A stretch of 64,000 bases of DNA from Antrihabitans spumae (GCF_043944905.1 NZ_JBIMSN010000106.1:62001-126000); one strand, 5' to 3'. Shown: positions 45,215 to 54,578, numbered from the stretch's first letter. Program-made: numbers and translations. Notes: generated from the letters alone by a model not told the origin.

Positions 45215-46357
45215 TCAGCCCAAGACCCTGGCGATCCACTTGTCGGGCGCTTCGATTTCCGTTGTCAGCGGCAAGGTATCCGGTCCGGTCCAAATGGCGT
45301 TGAACTGGTCCATCCCGACCTGACCGACCACGGCATCGACGAATTTCTTGCCCCGGACGTACTGCTCCATCTTCGCGTCCATGCCGAGCAGCGCCCTGAT
45401 CAAGCGCTGCACCGGGTTGGCGGAGCGTTTGCGCCGGTTGTCGAATGCGCGTCGAATTTGCTCGACCGACGGCACCACAGCGGGTCCGACGGCATCCATC
45501 ACGTGATCGGCATGGCCTTCGAGCAACGTCCCCAGCATCAGCAAGCGGTCGAGCGCCTCCCGCTGCGGCGGTGCCTGGGTGGCGCGAAGCAGACCGACGA
45601 CGCCACGCTGTTCGGCGGGCCCGTCACCGTTGTTCGCTCGCTTCCGTTCGCGCAGCGCTTCACCGAGCCTGCCGACCAACTCGGACACGGATTCGTCGCC
45701 GACCTCGCCGAGCACCGCGACCGACTGCTGCATGTAATCGGTCAACCACGGCGACGACGAGAACTGCACGCGGTGGGTTACCTCGTGCAGGCATACCCAC
45801 AACCTGAAATCGGTCGGCGAGACCTTCAGCGCGCGCTCGACCATCACGATGTTCGGCGCGACGAGCAACAGCGTGCCGTCCGGGCCGGTGAACGGGTCGT
45901 ACTGACCGAGAATCGCCGACGACAGGAACGCGAGCATCGCACCGGCCTGGACGCCGGCAGGCTTGCCTGCGAGCAGTCCCTTGTCGGCATCGTCGTCACC
46001 TAGACCTGTGCCGGTCATCTGCTCCATGGAATATGCGGCGGCCCGGACCCACCCTGCGCGGTCGACCACCTGCGCGGCAGGGATCGGCAGCCCATCGGCG
46101 AGCCGGGTGACCTCACGAACCGGACCTTCGGCGCGTATCGACGCCTCCGACAGTTCGGTTACCGCTGCTTCCGCCGTGTACCGCGACACCTTGGGTCCGC
46201 GCGGCGACAACCGGACGCCCGTCTTCGCAGCGAGTTCCCAGTCGACCGCACCGGCGAAGCTGTTGGTCTTCTTCTCGGTCGCAGTGTCCGACTCGGCATC
46301 TGCATCTTCGGCGGTCTCGGTCTTGTTCTCGGTCGTCTTGTTCTCTGTCACTGACAT
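45215..46357 (-). CDS. Zinc-dependent metalloprotease-like protein (DUF2342)
   Basis: A 380-residue zincin of the DUF2342 family, often labelled F420 biosynthesis-associated although that link is only comparative. The zinc motif is HEVTH at 191-195, with a likely third ligand in LLEGHADHVMD near 276. The first 32 residues are a low-complexity Thr/Glu/Lys stretch (NKTTENKTET). The ATG at 46357 has AAGGG five bases upstream. It overlaps the end of dacB and sits in the conserved dacB - metalloprotease - tilS - hpt order. Confidence 0.87.
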   Translation of the reverse strand: MSVTENKTTENKTETAEDADAESDTATEKKTNSFAGAVDWELAAKTGVRLSPRGPKVSRYTAEAAVTELSEASIRAEGPVREVTRLADGLPIPAAQVVDRAGWVRAAAYSMEQMTGTGLGDDDADKGLLAGKPAGVQAGAMLAFLSSAILGQYDPFTGPDGTLLLVAPNIVMVERALKVSPTDFRLWVCLHEVTHRVQFSSSPWLTDYMQQSVAVLGEVGDESVSELVGRLGEALRERKRANNGDGPAEQRGVVGLLRATQAPPQREALDRLLMLGTLLEGHADHVMDAVGPAVVPSVEQIRRAFDNRRKRSANPVQRLIRALLGMDAKMEQYVRGKKFVDAVVGQVGMDQFNAIWTGPDTLPLTTEIEAPDKWIARVLG

Positions 46358-47757
46358 CCACACCCTTGCAACGTGGCGGCGACCGCATCGAGTGCGGGCC
46401 TGCTCGCCTCCGGGGGTCGTCCGTTCGACATCAACGCGAACGTCAGCACTCGTCCACTCGAATCCACGACATATCCGACCAACGCGCTCGCGTCCGATAA
46501 AGTGCCCGTCTTCGCGCGGACCCAGCCCGCCCCCGCCCGATCACCGGCGCCGTAGCGGTCCGACAGGGTGCCCGTCGCACCCGCGACAGGCAGGTAGTCG
46601 AGCATCGGCCGCAACTCGGGCTTGGCCTCACCTGCCGCCGCCGTCATGATCGCGTCGAGCACTCGGGCAGGCACCCGATCGTCGACCGAGAGTCCGCTGA
46701 GGTCGTGCAATGTGACGCCGCCGAGGTCGAATTCGGCGTCGGTCAGGGTGTCGAGCACCGCTGTGACCGCTCCGTCGAACGACGCGTCGCCTTTTTCTTC
46801 GATTGCTATCTCGCGTCCGATCGCCTCGGCGAGGACGTTGTCGGAGCGTCCCATCATCTGGCCGAGCCGATCACGCAGCGGAGCCGACTGCACGCTCGCC
46901 ACCGGTGCTGCGCCCTCCGACGCCTCACCGGGCCGAACCTTCGCGGGATCGAGGCCGAGTTCGACGGCGAGCAGCCTGCCTGCGTCCAACGCCGGTGTCG
47001 CCGTGCGCGGTGATTCGTCTTCGAGTGGTTTGAGTCGACCGCCGTCGATCATCACCGGTTCCATCGGCGCGATGTAGCCGCCGCCGATGTCGTTCGGGAA
47101 CCAGCCTTTCGCAAGGGTCGGTCCGCTGTAGGCGCGGGTGTCGACGAGAATTGTGTCTACCTCCGCGCCGCTTCGTTTGATCTGCTCGACGAGATCCTGC
47201 AGCCGCGGCGCCCCGGCATAGATGCTCGGTTCGCCAACGGCCTGTGCGGTGAGCGTGGGATCGCCGCCACCGACAAGAACCAATTCGTTGGGCTGAGGAC
47301 CTGCGACAACAGTGGTGCTCACCCGATGATCGGGCGGCAGTGCCAGCATCGCGGCGGCTGCGGTGAGAACTTTCGTCGTCGACGCCGGCGTCATCGGTCG
47401 ATCCGGCTCGGTGTTCCACAGCACTGCCCCCGACTCGGCGTCGGTGACGGATCCGGAGAAAGTGCCCAGGTCAGAATTACCGAGCGCAGGCGTCAAGGCC
47501 GCGGACAACCCTGCCGACGACGGGATCGGGGCCGAATCCGGAACGGGAACGACCTGCGGTGCAAGCACGATGGGAGGCGGTTCGGTAGCTACGGTCAGTT
47601 TCCTACCGGATGCACCGGAATCCCACGGCGCAGCGACGACCAGCACTGCCGAACCGGCAGCTAGCAGCAGCACGACTACGGTGACTGCGAGTGTTCTGGT
47701 GTGGCGTCGACGTCGAGCGGCCAATGCGCCGATGTTCTTTTTGCCCTGGCCGACCAA
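46348..47757 (-). CDS. dacB: D-alanyl-D-alanine carboxypeptidase, S13/PBP4 type
   Basis: About 469 residues, exported and membrane-anchored by an N-terminal helix (about 22-42, LAVTVVVLLLAAGSAVLVV) after a very basic start. The penicillin-binding motifs are STTK (126-129), SDN in GRSDNVLAE and KTG in RAKTGTL. It trims peptidoglycan stem peptides outside the membrane. The TTG at 47757 is preceded by GGAGG six bases away; GTG at 47769 is the alternative. It is divergent from ppa. Confidence 0.92.
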   Translation of the reverse strand: MVGQGKKNIGALAARRRRHTRTLAVTVVVLLLAAGSAVLVVAAPWDSGASGRKLTVATEPPPIVLAPQVVPVPDSAPIPSSAGLSAALTPALGNSDLGTFSGSVTDAESGAVLWNTEPDRPMTPASTTKVLTAAAAMLALPPDHRVSTTVVAGPQPNELVLVGGGDPTLTAQAVGEPSIYAGAPRLQDLVEQIKRSGAEVDTILVDTRAYSGPTLAKGWFPNDIGGGYIAPMEPVMIDGGRLKPLEDESPRTATPALDAGRLLAVELGLDPAKVRPGEASEGAAPVASVQSAPLRDRLGQMMGRSDNVLAEAIGREIAIEEKGDASFDGAVTAVLDTLTDAEFDLGGVTLHDLSGLSVDDRVPARVLDAIMTAAAGEAKPELRPMLDYLPVAGATGTLSDRYGAGDRAGAGWVRAKTGTLSDASALVGYVVDSSGRVLTFALMSNGRPPEASRPALDAVAATLQGCGCQ

Positions 47758-47851
47758 GCTTTCCTCCACTCCTGTGTGAGCCAACACTATCCTTGACGCG
47801 CTAGCCTTCCCGAAGCGAATTGCCGAGACACAAGAAGAAGAGAGGCATGGC

Positions 47852-48340
47852 GTGGAGTTCGACGTCACCATCGAGATCCCCAAGGGGCAGCGCAACAAGT
47901 ACGAGATCGACCACGAGACCGGACGGGTTCGGCTCGACCGCTACCTGTACACGTCGATGGTCTATCCGGCCGACTACGGCTTCATCGACAACACCTTGGG
48001 CGAGGACGGCGATCCGCTGGACGTGCTGGTGCTGCTCCCCGAGTCCGTGTTTCCCGGTGTCCTGATCAACGTTCGCCCGGTCGCGATGTACCGGATGACC
48101 GACGAGAAGGGTGGCGACGACAAGGTCCTCGCAGTTCCGGCAGGCGACTACCGCTGGGATCACATCCAGGAACTCGAGGACGTCCCGTCCTACGAACTCG
48201 ATGCGATCAAGCACTTCTTCGAGCGGTACAAGGACCTCGAGCCTGGCAAGTTCGTCAAGGGCTCGGAATGGGTCGGGCGTACCGAAGCCGAAGCCGAGGT
48301 CGTAGCGTCGATCCAACGGCTGAAGGACCACGGACACTAG
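47852..48340 (+). CDS. ppa: Inorganic pyrophosphatase
   Basis: A 162-residue family I pyrophosphatase hydrolysing PPi to phosphate in the cytoplasm. The signature DGDPLDVLVL holds the metal-binding Asp residues, and KYEIDHETG, YPADYGFID and the late HFFERYKDLE match. The start is GTG at 47852 with AGAGAGG upstream. Orientation away from dacB is as in mycobacteria. Confidence 0.96.
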   Translation: MEFDVTIEIPKGQRNKYEIDHETGRVRLDRYLYTSMVYPADYGFIDNTLGEDGDPLDVLVLLPESVFPGVLINVRPVAMYRMTDEKGGDDKVLAVPAGDYRWDHIQELEDVPSYELDAIKHFFERYKDLEPGKFVKGSEWVGRTEAEAEVVASIQRLKDHGH

Positions 48341-48358
48341 CTCCCACCGCCACTGGTT

Positions 48359-48748
48359 TTATTGCAGTGCCCCGATGATTGCTCCCATCGCCGGGTAGGC
48401 GACGGCGAAGTAGCCCGCGTCGATGGCGAACAGGGTGAGGCTGCGGCGCTCGAAGAGATAGACGACTCCGAGCGCGCAGCCGACCCAACCGATGCCCGCG
48501 GCCGCACCCGCCGCGGCCCCGAACACCACGCCTTCAGTACCGATGAACGGTGCGAGTGTCGCGGCCATCACCAACGAAAGTGCCGCGGCACCAACAAAAA
48601 TGCGCGGAGCGCCCGTGGCTAGTTGGGTGTCGCTCACGTCGGCAGCACGCTGCCACGGCGCCGCGAAGAGCGCCGAATACCACACGCCGCCGATGACGAA
48701 CGTCGACGCAGCAGCAAGCACGATTGCCAGCAGATTCACTTCGCTCAT
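48359..48748 (-). CDS. DUF1761 membrane protein
   Basis: A 129-residue membrane protein with four predicted helices. The opening LLAIVLAAASTFVIGGVWYSALFAAPW is typical of DUF1761; the later helices are alanine- and glycine-rich. The ATG at 48748 is preferred because the longer frame upstream is not hydrophobic. It converges on ppa with an 18-base gap. The function is unknown. Confidence 0.78.
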   Translation of the reverse strand: MSEVNLLAIVLAAASTFVIGGVWYSALFAAPWQRAADVSDTQLATGAPRIFVGAAALSLVMAATLAPFIGTEGVVFGAAAGAAAGIGWVGCALGVVYLFERRSLTLFAIDAGYFAVAYPAMGAIIGALQ

Positions 48749-48794
48749 GGTCGGCAAGGTAGCCGTCGGAGACGTTGTTCGAATTGTAGAAAAT

Positions 48795-49613
48795 TTACCC
48801 GAGGTCGCCGATCGGTACGAACGACGCGTAGTCACGCCCGAGCCGACCGACGATGTCGAGATAGCGCGCCGGTGTGAAGCCGGTGAAGCGTTTGAACGTC
48901 GCGATGAAGTGCGACTGGTCGTAGTACGACGACGATGCGACGAGCTCGGTCCAGGTCGGGGTCCGGCCGTCCAGCGGTAGCGCGTTCAGAAACTGGTGCA
49001 GCCGAACAACATCGGCGTACGCCTTCGGTGCGATACCGCAGTACCGCCGAAAGAGTTCGATCAGCGTTCGATGCGCAATTCCGAAGTCCGTTGCCAGACT
49101 TGCGATATCGAGATCGGAGTCCGCATCGATCCGACGGCAGGCTGCAACGACGCGAGGATCCGGTTTCGAGCGAGGCAGCTCGAGGACGAACTGCTCCAAG
49201 CGATCGCACGCGTCCTCCGCGGTGCATCCGGCAAGGTGTTCGCGCAACTCGTCGCTGCCTGGGAGCACGTCGCCGCTTGCGCGAACCGTGGTCGTCAGCT
49301 CCGCGACGGGCACTGCGCTGAAAGCGCGAATCCCGTACGGCTCCAACTCGATTCCAACGTGGTGCAACTCGTCAGGATCCTCGATCACGACGTAGCGCGG
49401 ATGAATGCCCGAGACGAAACCTGCGGCCAATTCGGTGTGCCGATCACCGTCGGGGCCGACGATCCAGTACGGGTCGGAGAGATTGACGATGAAGTGCACG
49501 AACGGCAGCGGGAGGATCTTTTCGTAGCGCGCAGGCCGCGGACCGTGCAGGAACCACAGCTTGCGCACGTACGGCGCAAGCAGTGGTGCCGGCGGACGCT
49601 CGAAGTACTGCAC
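48795..49613 (-). CDS. AraC-family regulator
   Basis: A 272-residue regulator. The N-terminal part is a DUF6597-like sensor (VHFIVNLSDPYWIVG). The C-terminal AraC HTH pair (about 165-260) has DIASLATDFGIAHRTLIELFRRYCGI and SYYDQSHFIATFKRFTGFTPARYL. The start is GTG at 49613. It lies 16 bases downstream of the DHA2 transporter stop on the same strand, so it may be the tail of the marR-transporter unit. The ligand is unknown. Confidence 0.84.
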   Translation of the reverse strand: MQYFERPPAPLLAPYVRKLWFLHGPRPARYEKILPLPFVHFIVNLSDPYWIVGPDGDRHTELAAGFVSGIHPRYVVIEDPDELHHVGIELEPYGIRAFSAVPVAELTTTVRASGDVLPGSDELREHLAGCTAEDACDRLEQFVLELPRSKPDPRVVAACRRIDADSDLDIASLATDFGIAHRTLIELFRRYCGIAPKAYADVVRLHQFLNALPLDGRTPTWTELVASSSYYDQSHFIATFKRFTGFTPARYLDIVGRLGRDYASFVPIGDLG

Positions 49614-49629
49614 TCGAGCACAGTAGCGG

Positions 49630-51372
49630 TCAGGCCTTGTCGGCTTCGCGCTCTTCCTTCGCGGCCTGCGCCGCAGCCGCGATACCGCCCGCCGTTCGCA
49701 GTGGCACTTCTTTCCAGAAGAACACCATGACAAGCGCTATCAACGCGAGACCCGTCGCCGACAGGAACACCGTCGACATAGATTCGGCGAACCCGACTTT
49801 GAACGGCCGCGCCAACTCCGGGCTCAGCTGCTGGATGATCGAACTGTCCTGCAGCACACCGGCAGCGGCGGACACATCTTGATTCACCAGCCCCTTCGAC
49901 AATTGAGCATCGACAGGATTGCTGCTTTGCACCCCGTCGGCAAGGGCCTGCTGGAAGGTGGGATCCTTTGCGGCGGCTTGCAATTCGCTCGAGATGTTCG
50001 GAGTCACCTGCGCGAACAGAATCGAGAGGAAGATCGCGACACCCATGGTTCCGCCGATCTGACGGAAGAACGTGGCCGCGGCCGTGGAGACTCCCATGTC
50101 CTTGGGAGGCAATGCATTCTGCAGTGCGAGCGTCATCGGCTGCATCAGGTTGCCGAGCCCGAAACCGGTGATCGCCATGTAGATCATGGCGAGCCACAGC
50201 GGGGAATCGGCATCGATGAAGTGCAGTAGGAACAGCCCCGTGGTCAGCAGCGTCGCACCGATGATCGGGAACGCGCGATAACGTCCGGTCCGCGAGATCA
50301 TTTGACCCGAAACAATGGACCCGACCATCAGTCCGAGGACCAACGGCAGCATCTGCAGGCCTGCGTCGGTCGGGCTTGCTCCGCGTACCACCTGCAGGTA
50401 CTGCGGGATCAACGTGATTCCGCCGAACATCGCGGCACCGACGACCACGGAGATGACGACACCCATTGCGAAGGTCGAGTTCTTGAACATCCGCAACGGG
50501 ATGAGTGCAGCGTCTTTCAGCCGTGATTCGACGAAGACGAAACCGACGACGCCCACAACGCCGACGACGTAACACAGGATCGCTCGGCCGCTGCCCCAAC
50601 CCCACACGCGTCCCTGCTCGGCGATGATGAGCAACGGAACGATGCCGACCGCGAGCACGAATGCACCCCACCAATCGACGCGCACGGTTGGCTTACGGAC
50701 CATCGGCAGATGCAGCACCCGGAAGACGACCGCGAGTGCGAACAATCCGATCGGCACGTTGACGAGGAACACCCAGCGCCAGCCGCTCACGCCCAGAATG
50801 CTTTCCTGCCCTGCGAAGAGGCCACCGAGCACCGGGCCGATGACGCTGGACGTACCGAACACCGCGAGGAAGTAGCCCTGGTACTTCGCGCGCTCACGAG
50901 GGCTGACGATGTCGCCGAGGATGGTCAAGGCAAGCGACATCAGACCGCCTGCGCCGAGACCCTGGAACGCGCGGAATGCCGCGAGCATGTACATCGATTG
51001 CGCGATCGTGCAGAGCAGCGAGCCGACGACGAAGATCGTGATCGCGAGCATGAAGAACGGCTTGCGCCCGTACATGTCGGACAACTTGCCGTACAGCGGC
51101 GTCGCGAGCGTCGCCGTGATCAGATACGCGGTCGTGACCCAGGCTTGCAGCGAGTACCCGTCGAGGTCGTCGGCGATGGTGCGGATAGCGGTCGCGACGA
51201 TGGTCTGATCGAGTGCGGCGAGCAGCATGCCGAGCATGAGCCCGCTCATGATCACGAGAATCTCGCGGTGGGTGAAGCCTGCCTCGTTGGCCTCGGTGTT
51301 CTTGTCGGCCGGGTTCTTGTCGGCCGGGTTCTTGTCAGCCGGGTTCTTGTCAGCCTTGGCAGATGTCGTCAC
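49630..51372 (-). CDS. DHA2-family drug exporter (EmrB/QacA type)
   Basis: A 580-residue MFS antiporter with 14 predicted membrane helices. Family motifs are LDQTIVATAIRTI (helix 1), GKLSDMYGRKPFF (motif A) and GTSSVIGPVLGGLFAG (motif C). A roughly 90-residue loop (NISSELQAAAKDP ... LSPELARP) lies before the last helix, as in Mycobacterium Lfr/Stp-type pumps. The N-terminus has DKNPA repeats encoded by a 15-base tandem repeat (51299-51355). Its GTG overlaps the marR stop (GTGA). Confidence 0.92.
   Translation of the reverse strand: MTTSAKADKNPADKNPADKNPADKNTEANEAGFTHREILVIMSGLMLGMLLAALDQTIVATAIRTIADDLDGYSLQAWVTTAYLITATLATPLYGKLSDMYGRKPFFMLAITIFVVGSLLCTIAQSMYMLAAFRAFQGLGAGGLMSLALTILGDIVSPRERAKYQGYFLAVFGTSSVIGPVLGGLFAGQESILGVSGWRWVFLVNVPIGLFALAVVFRVLHLPMVRKPTVRVDWWGAFVLAVGIVPLLIIAEQGRVWGWGSGRAILCYVVGVVGVVGFVFVESRLKDAALIPLRMFKNSTFAMGVVISVVVGAAMFGGITLIPQYLQVVRGASPTDAGLQMLPLVLGLMVGSIVSGQMISRTGRYRAFPIIGATLLTTGLFLLHFIDADSPLWLAMIYMAITGFGLGNLMQPMTLALQNALPPKDMGVSTAAATFFRQIGGTMGVAIFLSILFAQVTPNISSELQAAAKDPTFQQALADGVQSSNPVDAQLSKGLVNQDVSAAAGVLQDSSIIQQLSPELARPFKVGFAESMSTVFLSATGLALIALVMVFFWKEVPLRTAGGIAAAAQAAKEEREADKA
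51299..51355 (-). repeat. 15-base tandem repeats at the start of the exporter gene
   Basis: Nearly four copies of TTCTTGTC(G/A)GCCGGG on the plus strand encode DKNPADKNPADKNPADKN in the cytoplasmic N-terminus of the DHA2 exporter. Two copies carry A instead of G. The number is probably variable. Confidence 0.85.
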
Positions 51373-51899
51373 GCCTGGTCCTCTCTCGTCGTCACGTTCG
51401 CTGCGTGCACCTTGTTGGCCGCGTGCATGGCAGCGAGCATCTCCGGACGCCTTTGCTCGTAGCCGTCGACGAACAGCGCGAGCAACCGGCGAAATTCTCG
51501 TCGGTCGCTGTCCGGCCAATCGGCTAGTACCCGGCTGAGGTTGTCGTTGCGACGGCGTCGCATCTGTTGGGCAAGTTCGTGACCGACCGTGGTGACTGCA
51601 AGCACGCTTGCCCTGCCGTCCGCGGGATCGGCAAGCCTCTCGACGAACCCTCGTTCGACGAGATGCGCAACCTGCCTGCTGACCGTCGAGGGATCGGAGA
51701 ACAAAGCTTCCGCCAGCGCTCCCGAGCGCATCGGTCCGTCCGCGATGAGGCGGAACAGACAGGTGAACGCTGCCGGATCGATCTCGCCTTTCGACAGCGC
51801 CGCGATCTGCGCAACCGTTCGATCCCTGATGCGTTGCAGACGGATCAGTTCGCTACCGATCGCGTCGACAAGCTCACCCTGCCCACTATCGTCAGTCAT
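51369..51899 (-). CDS. MarR-family regulator
   Basis: A 176-residue winged-helix MarR repressor. Helices GPMRSGALAEALFSDPSTVSRQVAHLVERGFVER and the wing PADGRASVLAVT are typical. It precedes and overlaps the DHA2 exporter, so it should repress a shared promoter and release it on binding a toxic compound. A bipartite dyad at 51904-51935 directly upstream is its probable operator. Confidence 0.9.
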   Translation of the reverse strand: MTDDSGQGELVDAIGSELIRLQRIRDRTVAQIAALSKGEIDPAAFTCLFRLIADGPMRSGALAEALFSDPSTVSRQVAHLVERGFVERLADPADGRASVLAVTTVGHELAQQMRRRRNDNLSRVLADWPDSDRREFRRLLALFVDGYEQRRPEMLAAMHAANKVHAANVTTREDQA

Positions 51900-51903
51900 C
51901 TTG

Positions 51904-51935
51904 CTTGCAACTCTCAACTAGTTGTACAAAGCAAG
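51904..51935. promoter_or_regulatory. Candidate MarR operator
   Basis: An inner palindrome CAACTAGTTG (51915-51924) and outer arms CTTGC (51904-51908) and GCAAG (51931-51935) share exactly the same centre. They lie five bases upstream of the marR start, where autorepression would act. Confidence 0.55.
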
Positions 51936-51978
51936 TATGTAGCGGTTATCGCAGGTGGGGCAACATATTTACCGAGCT

Positions 51979-52800
51979 TTACCGACCCTTGAAGTTCGCT
52001 TCGCGCTTCTGCGCGATGGCCGTGATCGCCTCGGTCAGGTCTTCCGACGGCAGGAAAGCCGCGTTCCAGGCGGCGACATATCGCAGTCCTGCCGCGACGA
52101 CATCGACCCTTTCCTGGGCGAGAACATCCTTGATGCCGTGCACGACCAGCGGCGGATTCGCGGCGATCTCGCGAGCCGTCGCGTGCGCGGCGGCCAACGC
52201 GGCCTCGGCGTCGTCGTAGACGTCGTTGACGAGTCCGATCTTCTCGGCGCGCGCTGCGTCGATGTCCTTGCCGGTGAACGCCAGTTCGCGCAGGTGACCG
52301 TCACCGATGATCGCCGGTAGCCGGTTCAGCGAACCGATGTCGGCGACGATCGCGACCTTCGCCTCACGGATGCTGAACTTCGCGTCGGCACTGGCATAGC
52401 GAATGTCGACCGCAGCGATCAGGTCGACACCGCCGCCGATGCACCAGCCCTGAACAGCGGCGATGACCGGCTTGCGGCAATCGGCAACTGCTGTCACCGA
52501 GGCTTGCAGGCCTTTGAGGTGATTGTGGAAGTCGGTGCGCGGCGCGGCGAGTGCACGGTCGGCGAGCAGCGGACCGAACAGCGGCGACATGGCGGGAAGG
52601 TCGAGCCCGAACGAGAAGTGCTTCCCCGATGCGGCCAGCACAACCGCTCGGACCTGCGGATCTGCATCCAATTGGCCGAAAATCTGCGGGAGTTCAGCCC
52701 AGAAATCGGGGCCCATCGCGTTGCCTTTACCCGGCCCCGTCAACGTCACCTGAGCGACATTGTCGGTGATCTCGACGGTGAAAGCCTTCCAGTCAGTCAT
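51979..52800 (-). CDS. Enoyl-CoA hydratase/isomerase family protein
   Basis: A 273-residue crotonase. The oxyanion-hole segments are ASGKHFSFGLDL and GWCIGGGVDLIAAVDIRYAS. The region after DAKFSIREAKVAIVADIGSL is like dienoyl-CoA isomerases, which have Asp and Glu in place of the two hydratase Glu residues. It would act on an unsaturated acyl-CoA in the cytoplasm. It stands alone, 79 bases from marR. Confidence 0.87.
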   Translation of the reverse strand: MTDWKAFTVEITDNVAQVTLTGPGKGNAMGPDFWAELPQIFGQLDADPQVRAVVLAASGKHFSFGLDLPAMSPLFGPLLADRALAAPRTDFHNHLKGLQASVTAVADCRKPVIAAVQGWCIGGGVDLIAAVDIRYASADAKFSIREAKVAIVADIGSLNRLPAIIGDGHLRELAFTGKDIDAARAEKIGLVNDVYDDAEAALAAAHATAREIAANPPLVVHGIKDVLAQERVDVVAAGLRYVAAWNAAFLPSEDLTEAITAIAQKREANFKGR

Positions 52801-52948
52801 GCCGGTCAGCCTAGCGAGTGCGACGTCACACTGTTACGCCGCGTTAAGACTCTGTCAATTGGGTACTCAAGTGTAGAAAAACCGACGAGAGGACGCGGAT
52901 GATCAAATTTCGCCAGCGAAAATGACCTCGCCTCCGAAAGGTTCCGGG

Positions 52949-53269
52949 ATGTTGATGCACCAAGGTCTCGGCCTTGACCGATTCAACGCGATACCGCGCG
53001 AACGCGCGATCCACGCGTTGTTCGAATGCTGCTGTTGCGTCACCTGGGCGCGCAAGGTGGCCGACGCGAGGCCGTACGACACTCACGACGACTTGCTCAC
53101 GAAGTGCGACATCGAACTACTCGCGTTTTCTCAGGCTGATCTGGATCGCGTTTTCGAGTCCTGTGTCCACTGCGAAACCTCCGACAACTCCGTCGAAGAA
53201 CTCTCTCGGGTCACTCGTGCACGAATCTCTCGCATGCTTGGACCCGTCGGCGGCTATCCGGAATATTAG
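52949..53269 (+). CDS. Shortened UraD-like (OHCU decarboxylase) protein
   Basis: 106 residues. The start MLMHQGLGLDRFNAIPRERA and IHALFECCCCVTWARKVADARPY ... LAFSQADLDRVFES match the N-terminal half of 2-oxo-4-hydroxy-4-carboxy-5-ureidoimidazoline decarboxylase-like proteins. The ending RARISRMLGPVGGYPEY matches their C-terminus. The middle (about 60-70 residues, including the usual HPRIG-type active-site segment) is missing while the frame is kept. It looks like an internally deleted, probably inactive relic or a reduced paralogue. The ATG at 52949 is chosen by family start. No other urate genes are near. Confidence 0.6.
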   Translation: MLMHQGLGLDRFNAIPRERAIHALFECCCCVTWARKVADARPYDTHDDLLTKCDIELLAFSQADLDRVFESCVHCETSDNSVEELSRVTRARISRMLGPVGGYPEY

Positions 53270-53279
53270 TCTTGAGGAC

Positions 53280-53753
53280 ATGCGGAAGCTGCTGCACCCG
53301 AATGCTTCACACGTCGCCGATATTCTGATCTCGCGTGGGCACCACGGCGTCATCGTCACGCGCGAGGAAGAAACACGAACAGCTGCTCAAGCAGCGACCG
53401 CACTTGGTATCGACGTCGGCGCGATCGCCAAGTCGCTGGTGTTTCTCCTCGACGACGATCCCATCCTGATACTCGTCTCGGGCGCTCACAACGTGAACCT
53501 GAAGAACACGGGTGAGCGCCTCGAAGGCGAGTTGACGCGGGCTTCGGCCGACGTCGTCAAACATGCGACCGGTCAGCCGATCGGCGGGGTGGCCCCTGTC
53601 GGGCATCCGACGAATCTGCCGACCTACCTCGACAATGCGCTGGCCAAGTTCCCCGAACTATGGGCTGCGGGTGGGCATCCGAACACGTTGTTCCGTTCGT
53701 CGTTCGCCGAGTTGCTACGAGTCACGGCAGGGTTGGCGATAGACGTCGACTAG
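53280..53753 (+). CDS. YbaK/EbsC-family aminoacyl-tRNA deacylase
   Basis: A 157-residue YbaK/ProX-fold protein, a family that hydrolyses mischarged aminoacyl-tRNAs such as Cys-tRNA-Pro. The core TAAQAATALGIDVGAIAKSLVF, with the conserved Lys, and GQPIGGVAPVGH are clear. The final FRSSFAELLRVT is also typical. The ATG at 53280 has TTGAGGAC just before it, and it lies 10 bases after the UraD-like gene. Confidence 0.86.
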   Translation: MRKLLHPNASHVADILISRGHHGVIVTREEETRTAAQAATALGIDVGAIAKSLVFLLDDDPILILVSGAHNVNLKNTGERLEGELTRASADVVKHATGQPIGGVAPVGHPTNLPTYLDNALAKFPELWAAGGHPNTLFRSSFAELLRVTAGLAIDVD

Positions 53754-53950
53754 CCTTTCGCTCGAGGGTTTCGTAACCCGTTTCGCCCCTGCGACCTGCT
53801 GATAATCTCGACGGATCATGGCGACAAGGGTCTGGCGGCGACTGCACGTAGACTTGTGCCGTACTTCAACGAGTATCTGTTCGTAGTCGTATCTACTCAC
53901 GACCGAATATCACATCTCGCGCCCACGCCGGGCGGTCCGGAGTTACTGCT

Positions 53951-54508
53951 GTGTCCGAGCAAGCACATTCTCACGACGTGACCGAATTCTCTGTCCCCGA
54001 CGACGCCAGTGGCATCACCAGCGATCAGTATCGATCGGCGATGCGGCACTTTCCTGCCGGCGTCACCATCATCACGCTCGATTCCGAGGCAGGCCCTGTC
54101 GGCTTCACCGCAACATCTTTCGCGTCGATCTCACTCGATCCGCCGCTCGTCTCGTTCAATATCGCGCACACGTCGTCGAGCATTCGAGCACTACATGCAG
54201 CGGACTCACTGGTGATCCACTTCCTCGGCGAACATCAGCAACATCTGGCGCAACGCTTTGCGAGGTCGGCGGATCAGCGCTTCGCCGACCGGTCGCTGTG
54301 GACGAAGCTGGACACACACGAGCCGGTGCTACACGGCACACCGCTGTGGTTGCGGGTCGTTGTCGATCAGCTGATTCCGATCGGCGATCACACCCTGGTC
54401 ATCGGGTTGGTCACACGCGTCCACGACGAGACTGGCGACGAGCCGGCAGCGGCGCCGTTGCTCTATCACAACGGTCGCTACTACCGGCCGACTCCACTCG
54501 ACGGCTAG
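53951..54508 (+). CDS. Flavin reductase-like protein
   Basis: A 185-residue FMN-binding split-barrel protein of the flavin reductase (HpaC/DszD-like) family, which supplies reduced flavin to two-component monooxygenases. The signature FPAGVTIITL ... GFTATSFASISLDPPLVSFNI is standard. The start is GTG at 53951. It converges on the short luciferase-like gene; repeat copy B separates them. The neighbouring luciferase-like protein could have been its partner class, though here that protein is only half-length. Confidence 0.87.
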   Translation: MSEQAHSHDVTEFSVPDDASGITSDQYRSAMRHFPAGVTIITLDSEAGPVGFTATSFASISLDPPLVSFNIAHTSSSIRALHAADSLVIHFLGEHQQHLAQRFARSADQRFADRSLWTKLDTHEPVLHGTPLWLRVVVDQLIPIGDHTLVIGLVTRVHDETGDEPAAAPLLYHNGRYYRPTPLDG

Positions 54509-54578
54509 GCGGCTCCGCCGCTCGTGAGTCCTTTCGGAGGTTGGGCCCTCCAAAAGGACTCACGAGGCGCGAAGCGCC
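54509..54578. repeat. Gene-end palindromic element, copy B
   Basis: It begins directly after the flavin reductase TAG with GCGGCTCCGCCGC. The core arms CGTGAGTCCTTTCGGAGG (54523-54540) and CCTCCAAAAGGACTCACG (54547-54564) match at 17 of 18 positions. GGCGC-GAA-GCGCC (54566-54578) follows. The minus-strand gene takes its Ser-TGA ending from the core. Confidence 0.9.
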
